A stretch of DNA of 64,000 nucleotides, from assembly GCF_009725235.1 (NCBI RefSeq), contig NZ_WJFC01000026.1:1-64000 (forward strand), given 5' to 3'. Source of the stretch: Scytonema sp. UIC 10036. GTDB lineage: Bacteria > Cyanobacteriota > Cyanobacteriia > Cyanobacteriales > Nostocaceae. The notes below the pieces were generated by a model, which was not told where the DNA came from, did no database searches, and worked only from the letters and a program-made list of their open reading frames with translations. Each line of letters starts with the position of its first letter. Position 1 is the first letter of the stretch. Positions 1-8,950 of this stretch are shown here, one piece after another. The position numbers and the translations under genes are program-made.

Positions 1-1135
1 CTAAATAATTGAGATAATTATCTCGAGTAGAAATCAATAAATTAACAGGAAGCTCAGTTAACACCTTATTCAATTCTTTTTCCCACAAAGGATGAGATTC
101 AATATATTGCTCAAAATGGTCAAATATAATTAATTGATGTTTGTTTTGTAAATCTCCTATTTTATCTCGATGTTGCTTTACCCTCTCATAAAGCGAATCG
201 CAATCCCAAGTATCAAAAATAATAGCTGGGCAGAAAAATGACTCTGAAGAGCTTGAGTCCTCGCTACTGATGCTTTTCCTCCAAGAAGGAATGAGCCCTT
301 CTTGTATCATTAAGCTTTTGCCCGCAGATTTATCTCCCGTGAGTATTGTTAAACGACAATTTCTCAAACACTGAATAAAGTTGTATCTCTCAATAGGTTT
401 CTCAATCGCTTCTTGGGCTGAATTGATGTCAAGAGGTGGTAATTCTATGTTACGGATTGGATTGTAAATATATTTTTTAAATTGTCGTTCAATTTTGTAA
501 AATTCATCTGAACGAATGCTAATTAAAAAATTTACAGTTAAATCTACAGAGTTAATGATTTGAGCAAATTCTTGTACAAAAGGATCTTTTTCTTGAGGAT
601 ACTGCTGAAAGTATTCTTCAAATTGATCTAAGATAATAAAAATTTGACCATTCCATTTTTCTCCCCCATTGATTTTTGTCAAAACTTTTTAATCACGATA
701 AATAATAGATGGCAAAGCATATTTTTTGTCTTTTGCATCTTGCTCAATTTTAAGTTGAATTTCTTTCATTTTCTTTTTTAAAGATTCTAAAGAAACTTTC
801 ATTAATTTGGCAACCGATACTTGAACCTCCTCTAATAACTTAATTGACAAAGAGGGTAAATTTTCCTCTTGCCAGTTTCTGAAGATAACAACAACATCCT
901 TTGGCATTCCAATATCTTGATTATTAATTTTTTGTTCCGATAATAGATATAAGTGATTAAAAACACCAGCTTGGAGAAGAGAGCTTTTTCCAACACCGCT
1001 TTCCCCATAAAGCACAGTCAGTTTATTGGCTCTTAAACAATCAATAATTTTCTGCCGCCACATTTCTCTTCCAAAAAACAATATTGCATCTTCTTGCTCG
1101 TAAGGTTTTAAACCTAGATAGGGTTTGTAACTCAT
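1..1135 (-). pseudogene. STAND NTPase with two P-loops, interrupted by an in-frame stop, cut by window edge
   Basis: Read leftwards. The first 148 codons (1135 down to 692) start with the GLKPY and FFGRE signatures of novel-STAND ATPases and carry a Walker A loop, GESGVGKS, at residues 44-51. A TAA at 689-691 ends this part. The same frame then stays open for 229 codons to the window edge and holds what is missing: Walker B LDQFEEYF (about 617-645), a sensor-like FLISIRSDEF stretch, a second P-loop GDKSAGKS (314-337) and a second Walker B IIFDHFEQY (about 100-130). This is therefore one gene with a nonsense codon (or a sequencing error, or readthrough), not two genes. STAND ATPases act as regulated switches in conflict and death systems. 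The gene lies 45 bp downstream of the EAD1-SIR2 gene, as the third member of an operon. No EAD is visible at its N-terminus; one could lie beyond the window. Family call fairly sure; functional state unknown. Confidence 0.72.
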
Positions 1136-1180
1136 AATTTGATCTCAATACAAAATTTTACGAGAGAAAATTGAAAAGGC

Positions 1181-2611
1181 TTATTTAGAAAAGTATTTTT
1201 CTACATAATTCTGTAATTCACTCAATAAATAATCAGAAGAACATTTATCGAGGAAAGTTATTCCCATTTGTTTCCATATGTCTGTATCACGCATATTGCC
1301 AGGTTTCAATCGACTAATTAACCAACCCTCAGGTCTCGGTTTACTAAGAGAAAACTTGCTTGGAAAAAATTGATGTAAGAGAGCAAATATGTTGACATCA
1401 TTAGGATTACAGCCAAGGAAAAGAATATTACTATTCTCTAAATAGAGCTTCCAATCCTCAGGAAACTTTTCCGTTGGTCTTTGTAAATAATTTATAAAGT
1501 GAGACTCAGCTATAGCAAAACTATCGAACTCTTCCTTCGCTTTATATACAATCCCTCCGTACAACTTAAAGATAATGGGAGTTTTAAATAGTTGCTCTTC
1601 TTTGTTTGCTAATTCTTTTAGACTATCTTCATCATTTTGATTTCCATTACAAAAATAAGATTTATACAAAAAATTACCAGTAAATTTTAAGCGATCAATA
1701 AAGTAGTGTACAACATCAAAATCTAATTCTTTCTCAAAAGCTTTTTCTAAACCAACATCATAATTTGTTGTTAGTATAAAAAAATTAAACAAATTATTAC
1801 TTTTAGCTATTTTTTTCGCCAAAGCTGCTAAGCTGTTTTGTACTTTATTGGGTTGATAAGGGTGTATATTATAGTTATCTCGGAAAATTTTTCTCACAGA
1901 CTCTTTTAAACTATGCTCTCCATTATTTAAAAGACATTGAGATAAACAATGCATCTGTAATTTAGCAAATGCTAAATTTTGCTCATGTTCTAATTGTTTA
2001 GATTTCCCACAATTTTCGTTGATTTCCTGCCAAATAGGACAAGAGCTATCAGGTCTCTCTTCTAACTTAGCAGGGCAGACTTGGCAAGGTAGTCCAATAA
2101 CTTTCTTGAAATCTTGATTATTGACTAATTGTTTTGCTAAATGATTAGCTATATCAATATCACTAGGTGGTAGATTTTCTGTGTTTTTATCGTAATAATC
2201 ATTAATACCCGATCCTAGAAAAAAAATTAACTTTCCTTCCACTAAAGATTTACCTATTTTTTCTAGTATTTCTGGTGAAATTTCATCTTTTAATTCACAA
2301 GAATCTATATCATTTATGATAGAATTATGAAACTTGCTTAGCTTTAAATTTTTAGATTGCTTATCAAAAACCTTATCTAGCAATTGACTTAGCTCTCCTT
2401 TTCTCTCAAAATAATCAATTAATTGCTCAAATTCCGATTCAATTGTATTATGGGATTGCACAATTACTCGATCGTAATCAAGTTCAAAATAATCCTTTAG
2501 TAACAATTTCATTTCTTCTTTAGTATAAGCACTAAGAAGAGCGTCTCTAAATTCTTTTTTTCTTTTCTGTATTATAGATTCTATCACTTCTAAGTAACTT
2601 TGAGCTTTCAT
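1181..2611 (-). CDS. EAD1-SIR2 effector protein
   Basis: 476 aa. Residues about 15-100 form a helical effector-associated domain of the EAD1 type: FRDALLSAY, then LDYD, then IDYFERKGEL. It closely matches the C-terminal domain of the CHAT protein encoded just upstream. Residues about 115-460 are SIR2-like, with the nucleotide-binding loop FLGSGIN (131-137) and TTNYD (281-285). Relatives in defence systems such as Thoeris ThsA and DSR use this fold to destroy NAD. The usual KLHG motif, whose His is catalytic, reads KLYG here (Tyr351, codon TAC), so NADase activity is uncertain. A cysteine-rich insert (C176, C179, C191, C201) may bind zinc. It is the middle gene of a three-gene minus-strand operon, with gaps of 23 and 45 bp. 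Homotypic EAD1 pairing with the CHAT protein is the expected link. Domain calls are from motif reading only. Confidence 0.82.
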   Translation of the reverse strand: MKAQSYLEVIESIIQKRKKEFRDALLSAYTKEEMKLLLKDYFELDYDRVIVQSHNTIESEFEQLIDYFERKGELSQLLDKVFDKQSKNLKLSKFHNSIINDIDSCELKDEISPEILEKIGKSLVEGKLIFFLGSGINDYYDKNTENLPPSDIDIANHLAKQLVNNQDFKKVIGLPCQVCPAKLEERPDSSCPIWQEINENCGKSKQLEHEQNLAFAKLQMHCLSQCLLNNGEHSLKESVRKIFRDNYNIHPYQPNKVQNSLAALAKKIAKSNNLFNFFILTTNYDVGLEKAFEKELDFDVVHYFIDRLKFTGNFLYKSYFCNGNQNDEDSLKELANKEEQLFKTPIIFKLYGGIVYKAKEEFDSFAIAESHFINYLQRPTEKFPEDWKLYLENSNILFLGCNPNDVNIFALLHQFFPSKFSLSKPRPEGWLISRLKPGNMRDTDIWKQMGITFLDKCSSDYLLSELQNYVEKYFSK

Positions 2612-2634
2612 GACTGCCTCCTATTACAAATTAT

Positions 2635-3486
2635 TTAGTTAAAAATTACAGATTTATAAAAATTTTGTAGTTTTAAATTGTGAGGTCGCTCTTTACAAGT
2701 AGCTTCTAACAAGTCAAGAATCTGTCCTCGCCTTTCAAAATAATCAATTAAATAAAAAACTTTAAATAAATAAGTAGTTCCTTGAACAATTGCATCATAA
2801 TTAAGCTCTAAGTTTGTTGCTAGCATCATTTTTATTTCTTCTTCTTGATAAGCATTGAGGATAGCCTCCCGAAATTCTTTCCTTTGATTTCCATTTAATT
2901 GGATGTCGTCTTTTGCTGGCATTCGCACATCTTTTCTTATCAGTAATTGAGGAGTCAACTGTTCTGTAATTCCTGCTAAACGAATGGCGACACATCCTAT
3001 TTTGTGAGCAAATTCATAGGACTTGCCTGACCCCAATGCACTGTAAAAGCCTGCTGCATATTCAATTGCTGCTTTATCTCCAATTGCCTTATCCATACTG
3101 ATGACATAGGCAATGTGTTTTGTAATCTCTTTTGCTTGTAGGTATGTATAGCAACCGTTAAGTACAACACACTCTAAACTGTCAACAAATAGCTCAAACA
3201 AATTCGCTAAAGTTGCTCCATTGATTAGCTTAGCGTAACCGCTTTCATCCTCAAATACTAATCCCTCTTCTTCCCCGTGTCCTAAAAAATGCACAATCTG
3301 CGGATTGATAGTCAGCATCGCCTGGATGATTTCTTTTGATGTTACTGCCCAACGTTGTTCCAGGATAAATTGTTCTCTTTGTCGAGATCGCTCTAGTCCG
3401 ATTTCGATTTCCCGCACCTCTTCCCCCAAACGCACAGGTGTTGTGCCAATGGGATTGGCTGCTAGAATCAAAATTGTTTTCCTCAT
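2635..3486 (-). CDS. CHAT (caspase-like) protease with C-terminal EAD1
   Basis: 283 aa. Residues 1-180 are a CHAT domain starting ILILAANP, with the likely catalytic pair His70 (VHFLGHG) and Cys112 (VVLNGCY), so the protease looks intact. Residues about 200-278 are an EAD1 helical domain (EFREAILNAY, LNYD, IDYFERRGQI) matching the N-terminus of the SIR2 protein encoded 23 bp downstream. CHAT proteases are related to separase and caspases; in bacteria several are effectors of NTPase-controlled death or defence systems. This is the promoter-proximal gene of the operon. A second CHAT protein (58184-59296) has a different C-terminus, so the two are unlikely to be interchangeable. The substrate is unknown; a gasdermin-like protein was not seen in the window. 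Confidence 0.85.
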   Translation of the reverse strand: MRKTILILAANPIGTTPVRLGEEVREIEIGLERSRQREQFILEQRWAVTSKEIIQAMLTINPQIVHFLGHGEEEGLVFEDESGYAKLINGATLANLFELFVDSLECVVLNGCYTYLQAKEITKHIAYVISMDKAIGDKAAIEYAAGFYSALGSGKSYEFAHKIGCVAIRLAGITEQLTPQLLIRKDVRMPAKDDIQLNGNQRKEFREAILNAYQEEEIKMMLATNLELNYDAIVQGTTYLFKVFYLIDYFERRGQILDLLEATCKERPHNLKLQNFYKSVIFN

Positions 3487-3642
3487 AAAATTTATACTTC
3501 TGGTTTTCAGCCTACTTGGTTTAGGCGGAGTATTAGCTTCACCATAGGTAACAGAAACTCTGAGACGTTTTCGGCATAAAACACCAAAACAATCAATTAA
3601 AAATGCAACACAGAACCATAGACAAGAAGTGTTGTAATTGAC

Positions 3643-4281
3643 TTACCCACCGCACCAGTTATCGTAAATTTGTCCTGTCATCGCCTCTGGAAACTCATCG
3701 CAAAATTCTTCAAAGGCTGTTTTTTCGATTCTGTTTGCACTTTGATGGGCTATTTCAGATTGTAATTCCTCAACGACATCCCAAGCTGCAGCACACTCTT
3801 CGGAACGAGGAGAAGTTTTTGCACAGACTTCACGAGCTTTTTTGATTGCATCTTGAAGTTCTTGTTCTAGCAAGATTGTCCGAGGGAGTTCAACAAATTT
3901 GCTTCTACGGATAATGTCAGTTAAAGAGATAATGCCTAAAAGTTCTCCTTGGATAACTGGTGCCTGTAGCAGGTGGTGATCGGCAAACAACCTGGCGACA
4001 TATTCCACACCTAAATCAGGATTAACCACAATACAAGGCTTGGTCATGATTTCATGGACGCGGACTTTGCAAGGGTCTTTACCGAAAGCTATGACTTTAT
4101 AGACAATATCTGATTGGGTAATGATACCATATGCATCTTGATTATGGCGACGCTCGACGATGAGCGCTCGCCAATCTCTTTCTTTCATCAGTCGAACTGC
4201 CTCAGCCACAGTTGCCGAACTGCGGATTGTGGCAACATCTTGAGTCATGATGTCTGCGGCTGTTAACATATCAACAGTCAT
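3643..4281 (-). CDS. CBS-CP12 fusion protein
   Basis: 212 aa from the ATG at 4281, chosen because AGGA lies 8 nt upstream; the frame extends further to 4344 and would overlap hsp20. Two CBS domains (about residues 6-125) begin TAADIMTQDV and include IISLTDIIRR. The last 70 residues are CP12: an N-terminal Cys pair (VCAKTSPRSEEC), the AAWDVVEEL signature and a C-terminal Cys pair (FCDEFPEA then DNWC). CP12 binds phosphoribulokinase and GAPDH and switches off the Calvin cycle when oxidised; CBS domains bind adenosine nucleotides, so the fusion can couple energy charge and redox state to carbon fixation. It lies downstream of hsp20 and probably shares its direct-repeat promoter (site 1). The C-terminal Cys spacing is longer than in standard CP12 (Cys to Cys across about 16 residues), which may alter the disulfide. 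Confidence 0.85.
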   Translation of the reverse strand: MTVDMLTAADIMTQDVATIRSSATVAEAVRLMKERDWRALIVERRHNQDAYGIITQSDIVYKVIAFGKDPCKVRVHEIMTKPCIVVNPDLGVEYVARLFADHHLLQAPVIQGELLGIISLTDIIRRSKFVELPRTILLEQELQDAIKKAREVCAKTSPRSEECAAAWDVVEELQSEIAHQSANRIEKTAFEEFCDEFPEAMTGQIYDNWCGG

Positions 4282-4336
4282 GATGTTTTCCTTTCTATCG
4301 TCTTTGCGAAAACTAGACTTTTTCTGCTTTTGCTTC

Positions 4337-4912
4337 TTATGCAATCGGCTCGGTAGTCTTTTTATCTAACTCCTTGGTTGCTCGTTCTCGCATTGTTTCT
4401 TGTAAATGTTCTTCATGCAAGCGTCCTTCCGTCATAGCTTCCCGTGCTTTTTCTTGCACAGTTAGATCGACTTTGACGACATCGCGTTGAGATGTTTCGC
4501 GTTTTGGTAATGTTAAAGTCACTACACCATCTTTGATTTCTGCTTTGACTTCTTCATGTTTAACATTTACTGGTAATGCAATGATGCGTTGAAATTCTCC
4601 GTAACTAAACTCCGAATGATAAAAATCTTTGCTATCGCTGGTTTTTTCTTCTTGATATTCCCCTGCAATAGAAACAGAATTTTCACTGACTTGAATGTCT
4701 AAATCTTTTGCATCTATTCCCGGCACTTGTATTTTCAGAAGAATATCTTTGTCCAATTCTTTAAGTTCAATAGCTGGATTCCAAGCTATCCTTGACATTT
4801 TGGAAAATATATTATGTGTTTGTTCTGGATGCATCATTTCATCAAACAAACGGTTCATTTGTTGACGGAGAGCCCTGAGTTCTTTGATGGGTTCCCAATG
4901 TATTAAAGACAT
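4337..4912 (-). CDS. Hsp20 / alpha-crystallin small heat-shock protein (copy 1)
   Basis: 191 aa. The alpha-crystallin domain spans roughly residues 45-150 and includes IQVPGIDAKDLDIQV, VSIAGEY and the closing GVVTLTLPK strand. Small heat-shock proteins hold unfolding clients without ATP. After the core there is an unusually long charged tail of about 40 residues rich in E, R and K (MTEGRLHEEHLQETMRE); most family members stop soon after the core. Upstream (4967-5000) is a direct-repeat promoter element with a -10 at 4967-4972. The gene is followed by CBS-CP12, whose open frame overlaps it, and is divergent from the OB-fold gene at 5168, which has its own copy of the element. A second Hsp20 is at 31461. 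Confidence 0.9.
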   Translation of the reverse strand: MSLIHWEPIKELRALRQQMNRLFDEMMHPEQTHNIFSKMSRIAWNPAIELKELDKDILLKIQVPGIDAKDLDIQVSENSVSIAGEYQEEKTSDSKDFYHSEFSYGEFQRIIALPVNVKHEEVKAEIKDGVVTLTLPKRETSQRDVVKVDLTVQEKAREAMTEGRLHEEHLQETMRERATKELDKKTTEPIA

Positions 4913-4966
4913 ATTTAGACTCCTCTAATATACTTCTTGATTAAGCCTGCTTCTGACTCCATTATC

Positions 4967-5000
4967 AACTTAGAAAAAGAGTTTGAGGAAATTGTGAGGA
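4967..5000 (-). promoter_or_regulatory. Direct-repeat promoter element, site 1 (hsp20 / CBS-CP12)
   Basis: On the minus strand TCCTCACAATTTCCTCA (5000 to 4984), then 11 bp, then TAAGTT (4972-4967) as -10. Two TCCTCA half-sites are 11 bp apart. Confidence 0.6.
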
Positions 5001-5085
5001 AGACCAAAGGTAAATATGTTATTATGTTAAGAGCAGATAAATATTTGTAATGAAGCTGCACCTGTTCTTGGTCAAGAAAACTTTA

Positions 5086-5119
5086 TCCTCACAAGTTCCT
5101 CATGTTGTTTTTCTACAAT
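5086..5119 (+). promoter_or_regulatory. Direct-repeat promoter element, site 2 (OB-fold / decarboxylase operon)
   Basis: TCCTCACAAGTTCCTCA at 5086-5102, 11 bp, then TACAAT at 5114-5119. The start codon is at 5168 behind AAGGAG. Confidence 0.65.
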
Positions 5120-5167
5120 TCTATTCGTAAGACTCAGGATTAGACTCTATCAAGGAGTTTGAGTGTT

Positions 5168-5638
5168 ATGAGGAAAATAAAACTTTTTGTAACGGTATTG
5201 GTTGCTTTTAGCCTCATGCTTCCTGCACGGTCTTTTGCTCAACCAGAAATCAGGGGGAGAGGGAGTGGTGGTTGTGGCCCACAGACGTACAACCGGATGT
5301 ATAATCCTCAAACTGTTGAAACTTTGAGTGGGGAGGTAGTCAGCATTAACGCTACCATACCAATGCAAAGAATGGCTCATGGTGTGCATCTAACATTGAA
5401 AACATCTGAAGAAACTATTTCGGTACATTTAGGTCCAAGCTGGTACATCAACAATCAAGATATTCAGATTCAGCCAGGAGACAAAATTGAGGTGAAGGGA
5501 TCGAGAATTAAATTTGCCAATCAACCAGCGCTCGTTGCTGCTGAAGTCAAAAAAAATGACACAGTACTGACATTACGCGATAATCATGGTTTTCCTGTTT
5601 GGAGTGGCTGGAGACAAGACGCTATTTGGATGAGATGA
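5168..5638 (+). CDS. Exported small protein with OB-fold-like core
   Basis: 156 aa from the ATG at 5168, which follows AAGGAG; a TTG at 5159 is the other in-frame option but sits on the ribosome site. Residues 1-25 are a signal peptide (KIKLFVTVLVAFSLML, then ARSFAQ), so the protein is periplasmic or secreted. A Gly-rich stretch follows (GRGSGGCG). Then comes an all-beta region with LSGEVVSINATIP, VHLTLKT, the PGDKIEVKGSRIKF segment and VLTLRDNHGFPVW. That pattern is typical of small bacterial OB-fold proteins, though I cannot name the family. The stop overlaps the ATG of the decarboxylase gene (ATGA), implying translational coupling. It is driven by direct-repeat site 2. Confidence 0.75.
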   Translation: MRKIKLFVTVLVAFSLMLPARSFAQPEIRGRGSGGCGPQTYNRMYNPQTVETLSGEVVSINATIPMQRMAHGVHLTLKTSEETISVHLGPSWYINNQDIQIQPGDKIEVKGSRIKFANQPALVAAEVKKNDTVLTLRDNHGFPVWSGWRQDAIWMR

Positions 5639-7449
5639 TGAGCATAAGTGACGAACAGAACCCAAGAAATTTGAAAAGTTACTTGTTTTTTTCCCAAAAG
5701 CGCGAATTATGGCAGCAAACTGAATCCGATTCGAGTATGCTTGGTGACGCGACGAGCGTATCACCTGCAACGAAAGAGCCATGTTCTACGTACCCGGAAG
5801 TACCTGGTATTACTTATAAAAACTTTAAGCTATCTTCAACAGGCTTGACTCCCGAACAACGAACGGCGGCTCTAAGCCAATTGCAGAATTATCAGTCTGG
5901 GCAAAAAACTCACTTCCTCGGCTATCAAGTCAATCAAAGCTTCAATTACTCAGAAGACTTGAAGCAATACCTTAACTACCATATCAATAATGTCGGTGAC
6001 CCTTTCCAAAGTGGAAATTTTACTGTCAATAGCAAATTTATGGAGCGTGCGGTACTGGATTATTACGCCTCGCTGTGGAATGCGCGTTGGCCACACGATC
6101 CTAACGATCCAGAGTCTTACTGGGGCTATGTCCTAACGATGGGTTGTTCAGAAGGTAACTTGTATGGTTTGTGGAACGGACGCGATTATCTAGCAGGTAA
6201 GTTTTTACTGAATGATCCTATGGTTGAAGAAGAAGCCAGAAAAGCTAGTTTATCAGGTGAACCACGCTCAGTACCGCGCCGCCTCATCTATCAACAAACA
6301 CCGATTTTAGAAGAAAATCCCAACGCCCACATCCCAATTGCTTTTTATTCAGAGGACACGCACTACTCAATTATCAAAGCTATGCGTGTCATGGCTATCC
6401 AGAATTTTTACGAGATTGGTACTGAAAAATATCCAGATGAAAATCCACTAGCACCCGGTCAGCCCTGGCCAAAAGAAGTACCATCTCAAGGCGGTCATGA
6501 TGGTCCTGGCTCGATTGATATTGAATTGCTGTGCAAGCTCGTCGAGTTTTTTGCTGCCAAGGGATATCCTATTCTTGTATGCTTCAATTACGGTACTACT
6601 TTCAAAGGTGCCTACGATGATGTAGAAGCAGCAGGCAAAGCTCTCCTTCCTATTTTGGGAAAATATGGTCTTGACAAGCGCAAGGTGTATTACGATCCTG
6701 AAGATCCGACCAAGTATGATATTCGCAGTGGTTACTGGTTTCATGTGGATGGTGCGCTCGGTGCTGCTTATATGCCATTCATTGAAATGGCGTATAACAT
6801 GGGCAAAATCTCGCAGCGTGGACCAAACTTTGACTTTCGTTTGCCCTTTGTACACTCCATCGCTATGAGCGGACACAAGTGGATCGGCGCACCCTTGCCA
6901 TGCGGTATTTATATGACTAAGACCAAGTATCAGCTCCGTCCACCTGACGATCCAGAATATATAGGTTCTCAGGATACTACTTTTGCTGGCTCTCGCAACG
7001 GCTTCTCAGCTATGGTTCTTTGGGACTACTTGGCAAAAAATTCTTATGAGGCACAAGTTAATAAAGTGCTTTATACGGAGAATATTGCTAACTATGCATA
7101 CTCACAATTAAAAGTGCTGGAAGAAGAACTGGGCGAAGATTTGTGGATAGCACGTACCCCACTATCACTGACTATCCGCTTTAAGCATGCTTCAGACGAT
7201 ATTGTCTTTAAATATTCTCTATCGGGCGAGACATTGTATGTAAACGGTCAAAAGCGCGAGTACTCGCATATTTTCATCATGGCACACGTTACCACTGCCC
7301 TGATTGATGAACTGATCCAAGACTTGAGCCAACCAGGTGCTTTTTTAAGACAGGAAGAAGAACAGCCAGAACTTGAAACTGATATTTACGTGACTCACAA
7401 GCCGAAAAAACTTATCCACGTTCCACATACAGGTCGTGGCTTTAAATAA
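5635..7449 (+). CDS. PLP-dependent amino-acid decarboxylase (histidine/glutamate decarboxylase superfamily)
   Basis: 604 aa from the ATG at 5635 that overlaps the upstream stop; the frame also contains an earlier ATG at 5599, inside the preceding gene. Landmarks of a group II PLP decarboxylase: TMGCSEGNLYGLW near residue 165, the HVDGALGAAYMPF segment that holds the cofactor-binding Asp, and AMSGHKWIGAPLPCG with the Schiff-base Lys in SGHKW. Members decarboxylate His, Glu or related amino acids; the substrate cannot be read from motifs. It is about 100-150 residues longer than simple histidine decarboxylases, with an N-terminal extension of about 80 residues. Acid-consuming decarboxylation would suit fermentative conditions (inference). 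It is co-transcribed with the OB-fold gene. Confidence 0.85.
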   Translation: MMSISDEQNPRNLKSYLFFSQKRELWQQTESDSSMLGDATSVSPATKEPCSTYPEVPGITYKNFKLSSTGLTPEQRTAALSQLQNYQSGQKTHFLGYQVNQSFNYSEDLKQYLNYHINNVGDPFQSGNFTVNSKFMERAVLDYYASLWNARWPHDPNDPESYWGYVLTMGCSEGNLYGLWNGRDYLAGKFLLNDPMVEEEARKASLSGEPRSVPRRLIYQQTPILEENPNAHIPIAFYSEDTHYSIIKAMRVMAIQNFYEIGTEKYPDENPLAPGQPWPKEVPSQGGHDGPGSIDIELLCKLVEFFAAKGYPILVCFNYGTTFKGAYDDVEAAGKALLPILGKYGLDKRKVYYDPEDPTKYDIRSGYWFHVDGALGAAYMPFIEMAYNMGKISQRGPNFDFRLPFVHSIAMSGHKWIGAPLPCGIYMTKTKYQLRPPDDPEYIGSQDTTFAGSRNGFSAMVLWDYLAKNSYEAQVNKVLYTENIANYAYSQLKVLEEELGEDLWIARTPLSLTIRFKHASDDIVFKYSLSGETLYVNGQKREYSHIFIMAHVTTALIDELIQDLSQPGAFLRQEEEQPELETDIYVTHKPKKLIHVPHTGRGFK

Positions 7450-7704
7450 TACTCGCTTGAAAAAGAGAGTGGTGAGTCAGGAGTCAGGAGTCAGGAATTT
7501 GACATCTTGCACCTTCTCAATAAAGGGGCGGTGGGCACTGCTTACCTTACAAAATTTAACCTTTTCAGCCTATGCTTTTCTCAAAAAAATAACGTATTTA
7601 TGATTAAGTATTTTTGCTACTTTAAGGCAGGAAGTTGCAATTGTACTACTATGAAATTAAGTGATTATTAGTCATTAAGCTTGTTAGAGAGCAAGGAGGG
7701 TAGC

Positions 7705-7863
7705 ATGAAACCTGTAGAGTTAAAAACGACAGAAGGCATTCATGTTGAAATAAATCCTAGTGCGGTTTCTGAAATAGTAGAAGTGCAAGAAAAACAGCCC
7801 GGATTTTTATTTTTGTTTGGACAAGAAGCGGAGTATGACATCCATAGGTTCTATATTAGGTAG
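7705..7863 (+). pseudogene. Truncated copy of a 69-aa cyanobacterial small protein
   Basis: The ATG at 7705 sits behind AAGGAGG. The first 46 codons closely match the intact small protein at 38952-39161 (VEINPSAVSEIVEVQEKQPG and FLFLFG shared). The frame then departs after EYDIH and stops within six codons, losing the last third (normally IDKEVYRVTQGEHDKL). Upstream DNA (about 7625-7700) is also similar to that before 38952, so the promoter region was copied too. Function unknown. In the 38-39 kb copy this gene follows a 63-aa helical protein gene; here that partner is absent and a copy of it lies alone at 17094. Confidence 0.6.
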
Positions 7864-8047
7864 AAGTTTGAGCGACATAGCATTTACTTCTCATTAAAAG
7901 GTTAGTGATACTACTCCTCGCTCTTTAAAGACAGAGATTTAGGCAAAATCGGAGTTAACTACTCCCATTCCACTCGAAGACTACCTATTTAAATGAACCA
8001 CAAAGACGCAAAGAGTACCAAGAAAGAGGAAAAGCAGATCGGTAATG

Positions 8048-8293
8048 TTACAGCGAGAAGGGAGTAGGACTGACCCCGGATTTCTCACGAGTGAGAAATC
8101 CGCGTTTAACGATCGCCATTTGCACCATTTCTTTCATGCCAGCATCGCGTTCGTCAAATAAGTGGGCGACTAAACCAGAATCGCGATCGAGTCCTAAAGT
8201 GAGTTGCGTTAAGTCATTGGAACCAATTAAGAATCCATCAAACACTTCGCTAAATTGTTTCGCTAAGATGACGTTGTTAGGAATTTCGCACAT
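8048..8293 (-). pseudogene. Fragment of phosphoenolpyruvate synthase (ppsA)
   Basis: The minus-strand frame reads [16 protein letters not shown] and then [17 protein letters not shown], a hallmark of the C-terminal PEP-binding domain of PEP synthase, followed by [20 protein letters not shown]. Only about 70 of some 800 residues remain; both ends break into unrelated sequence. It is a remnant, not a gene. Confidence 0.8.
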
Positions 8294-8687
8294 GACGTAA
8301 ACTTACCTGAATTCGACGTTAAGTACTTATGGATAAATATTTATATATTTTGTTAAGCAGCTAAAATCGCTGTAATCCATCACTGTTGCTTGTTTCCCGT
8401 TCAGAGTTCCTTTTCCCGATTAGATAATTTATTTTGCATGACTACTTACTAACCGAACGTTGATTGATTGTATTTATACCTCTTCCTAGGATTTTCACGA
8501 AGGTTTTGGCTAAGTAGTTTTGAAGTTATAAGTAAAATATTTTTTACTATTTATCTTATTCTTTAAGTAAATTTTTTGAACTACAACTCTTTTTGTCTAT
8601 CTTTTGAAATTCTTTTAAAGAAGGAAAAATCTGGGTTCAGAAGCTGAACTAATGACAAATTTGTTAACTTCCTTTAATCAGTATAAA

Positions 8688-8721
8688 CCCTCACAAGTTG
8701 CTCACATTTGCTCTTCAAAAT
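8688..8721 (+). promoter_or_regulatory. Direct-repeat promoter element, site 3 (PEP-CTERM gene A)
   Basis: CCCTCACAAGTTGCTCA at 8688-8704, 11 bp, then CAAAAT at 8716-8721. The leader to the start codon is long, about 230 bp. Confidence 0.5.
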
Positions 8722-8950
8722 AAAGATGTTCAAATTGAACATCTCTATCAAAGACTGATACTGATGAAGAAGACAGGTTCAAAACTCCGGCATCAATATT
8801 TACCGAATCAAGATTTAAATTTCTCAAACCTGTGATAGGCGGACAACTCTAAGTTACACAAATCACTATCAACATTAACTTGTAAGAAAACTTAGGTTTC
8901 TCCCCAATTTCTCAGAAAACTGGGTTTTAGTTGCTTACTGGAGGTCAATC

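Noticed and set aside
7470..7496. Tandem GTCAGGA words considered as a CRISPR or tandem-repeat array
   Set aside because: Only three short units without spacers; common cyanobacterial filler.
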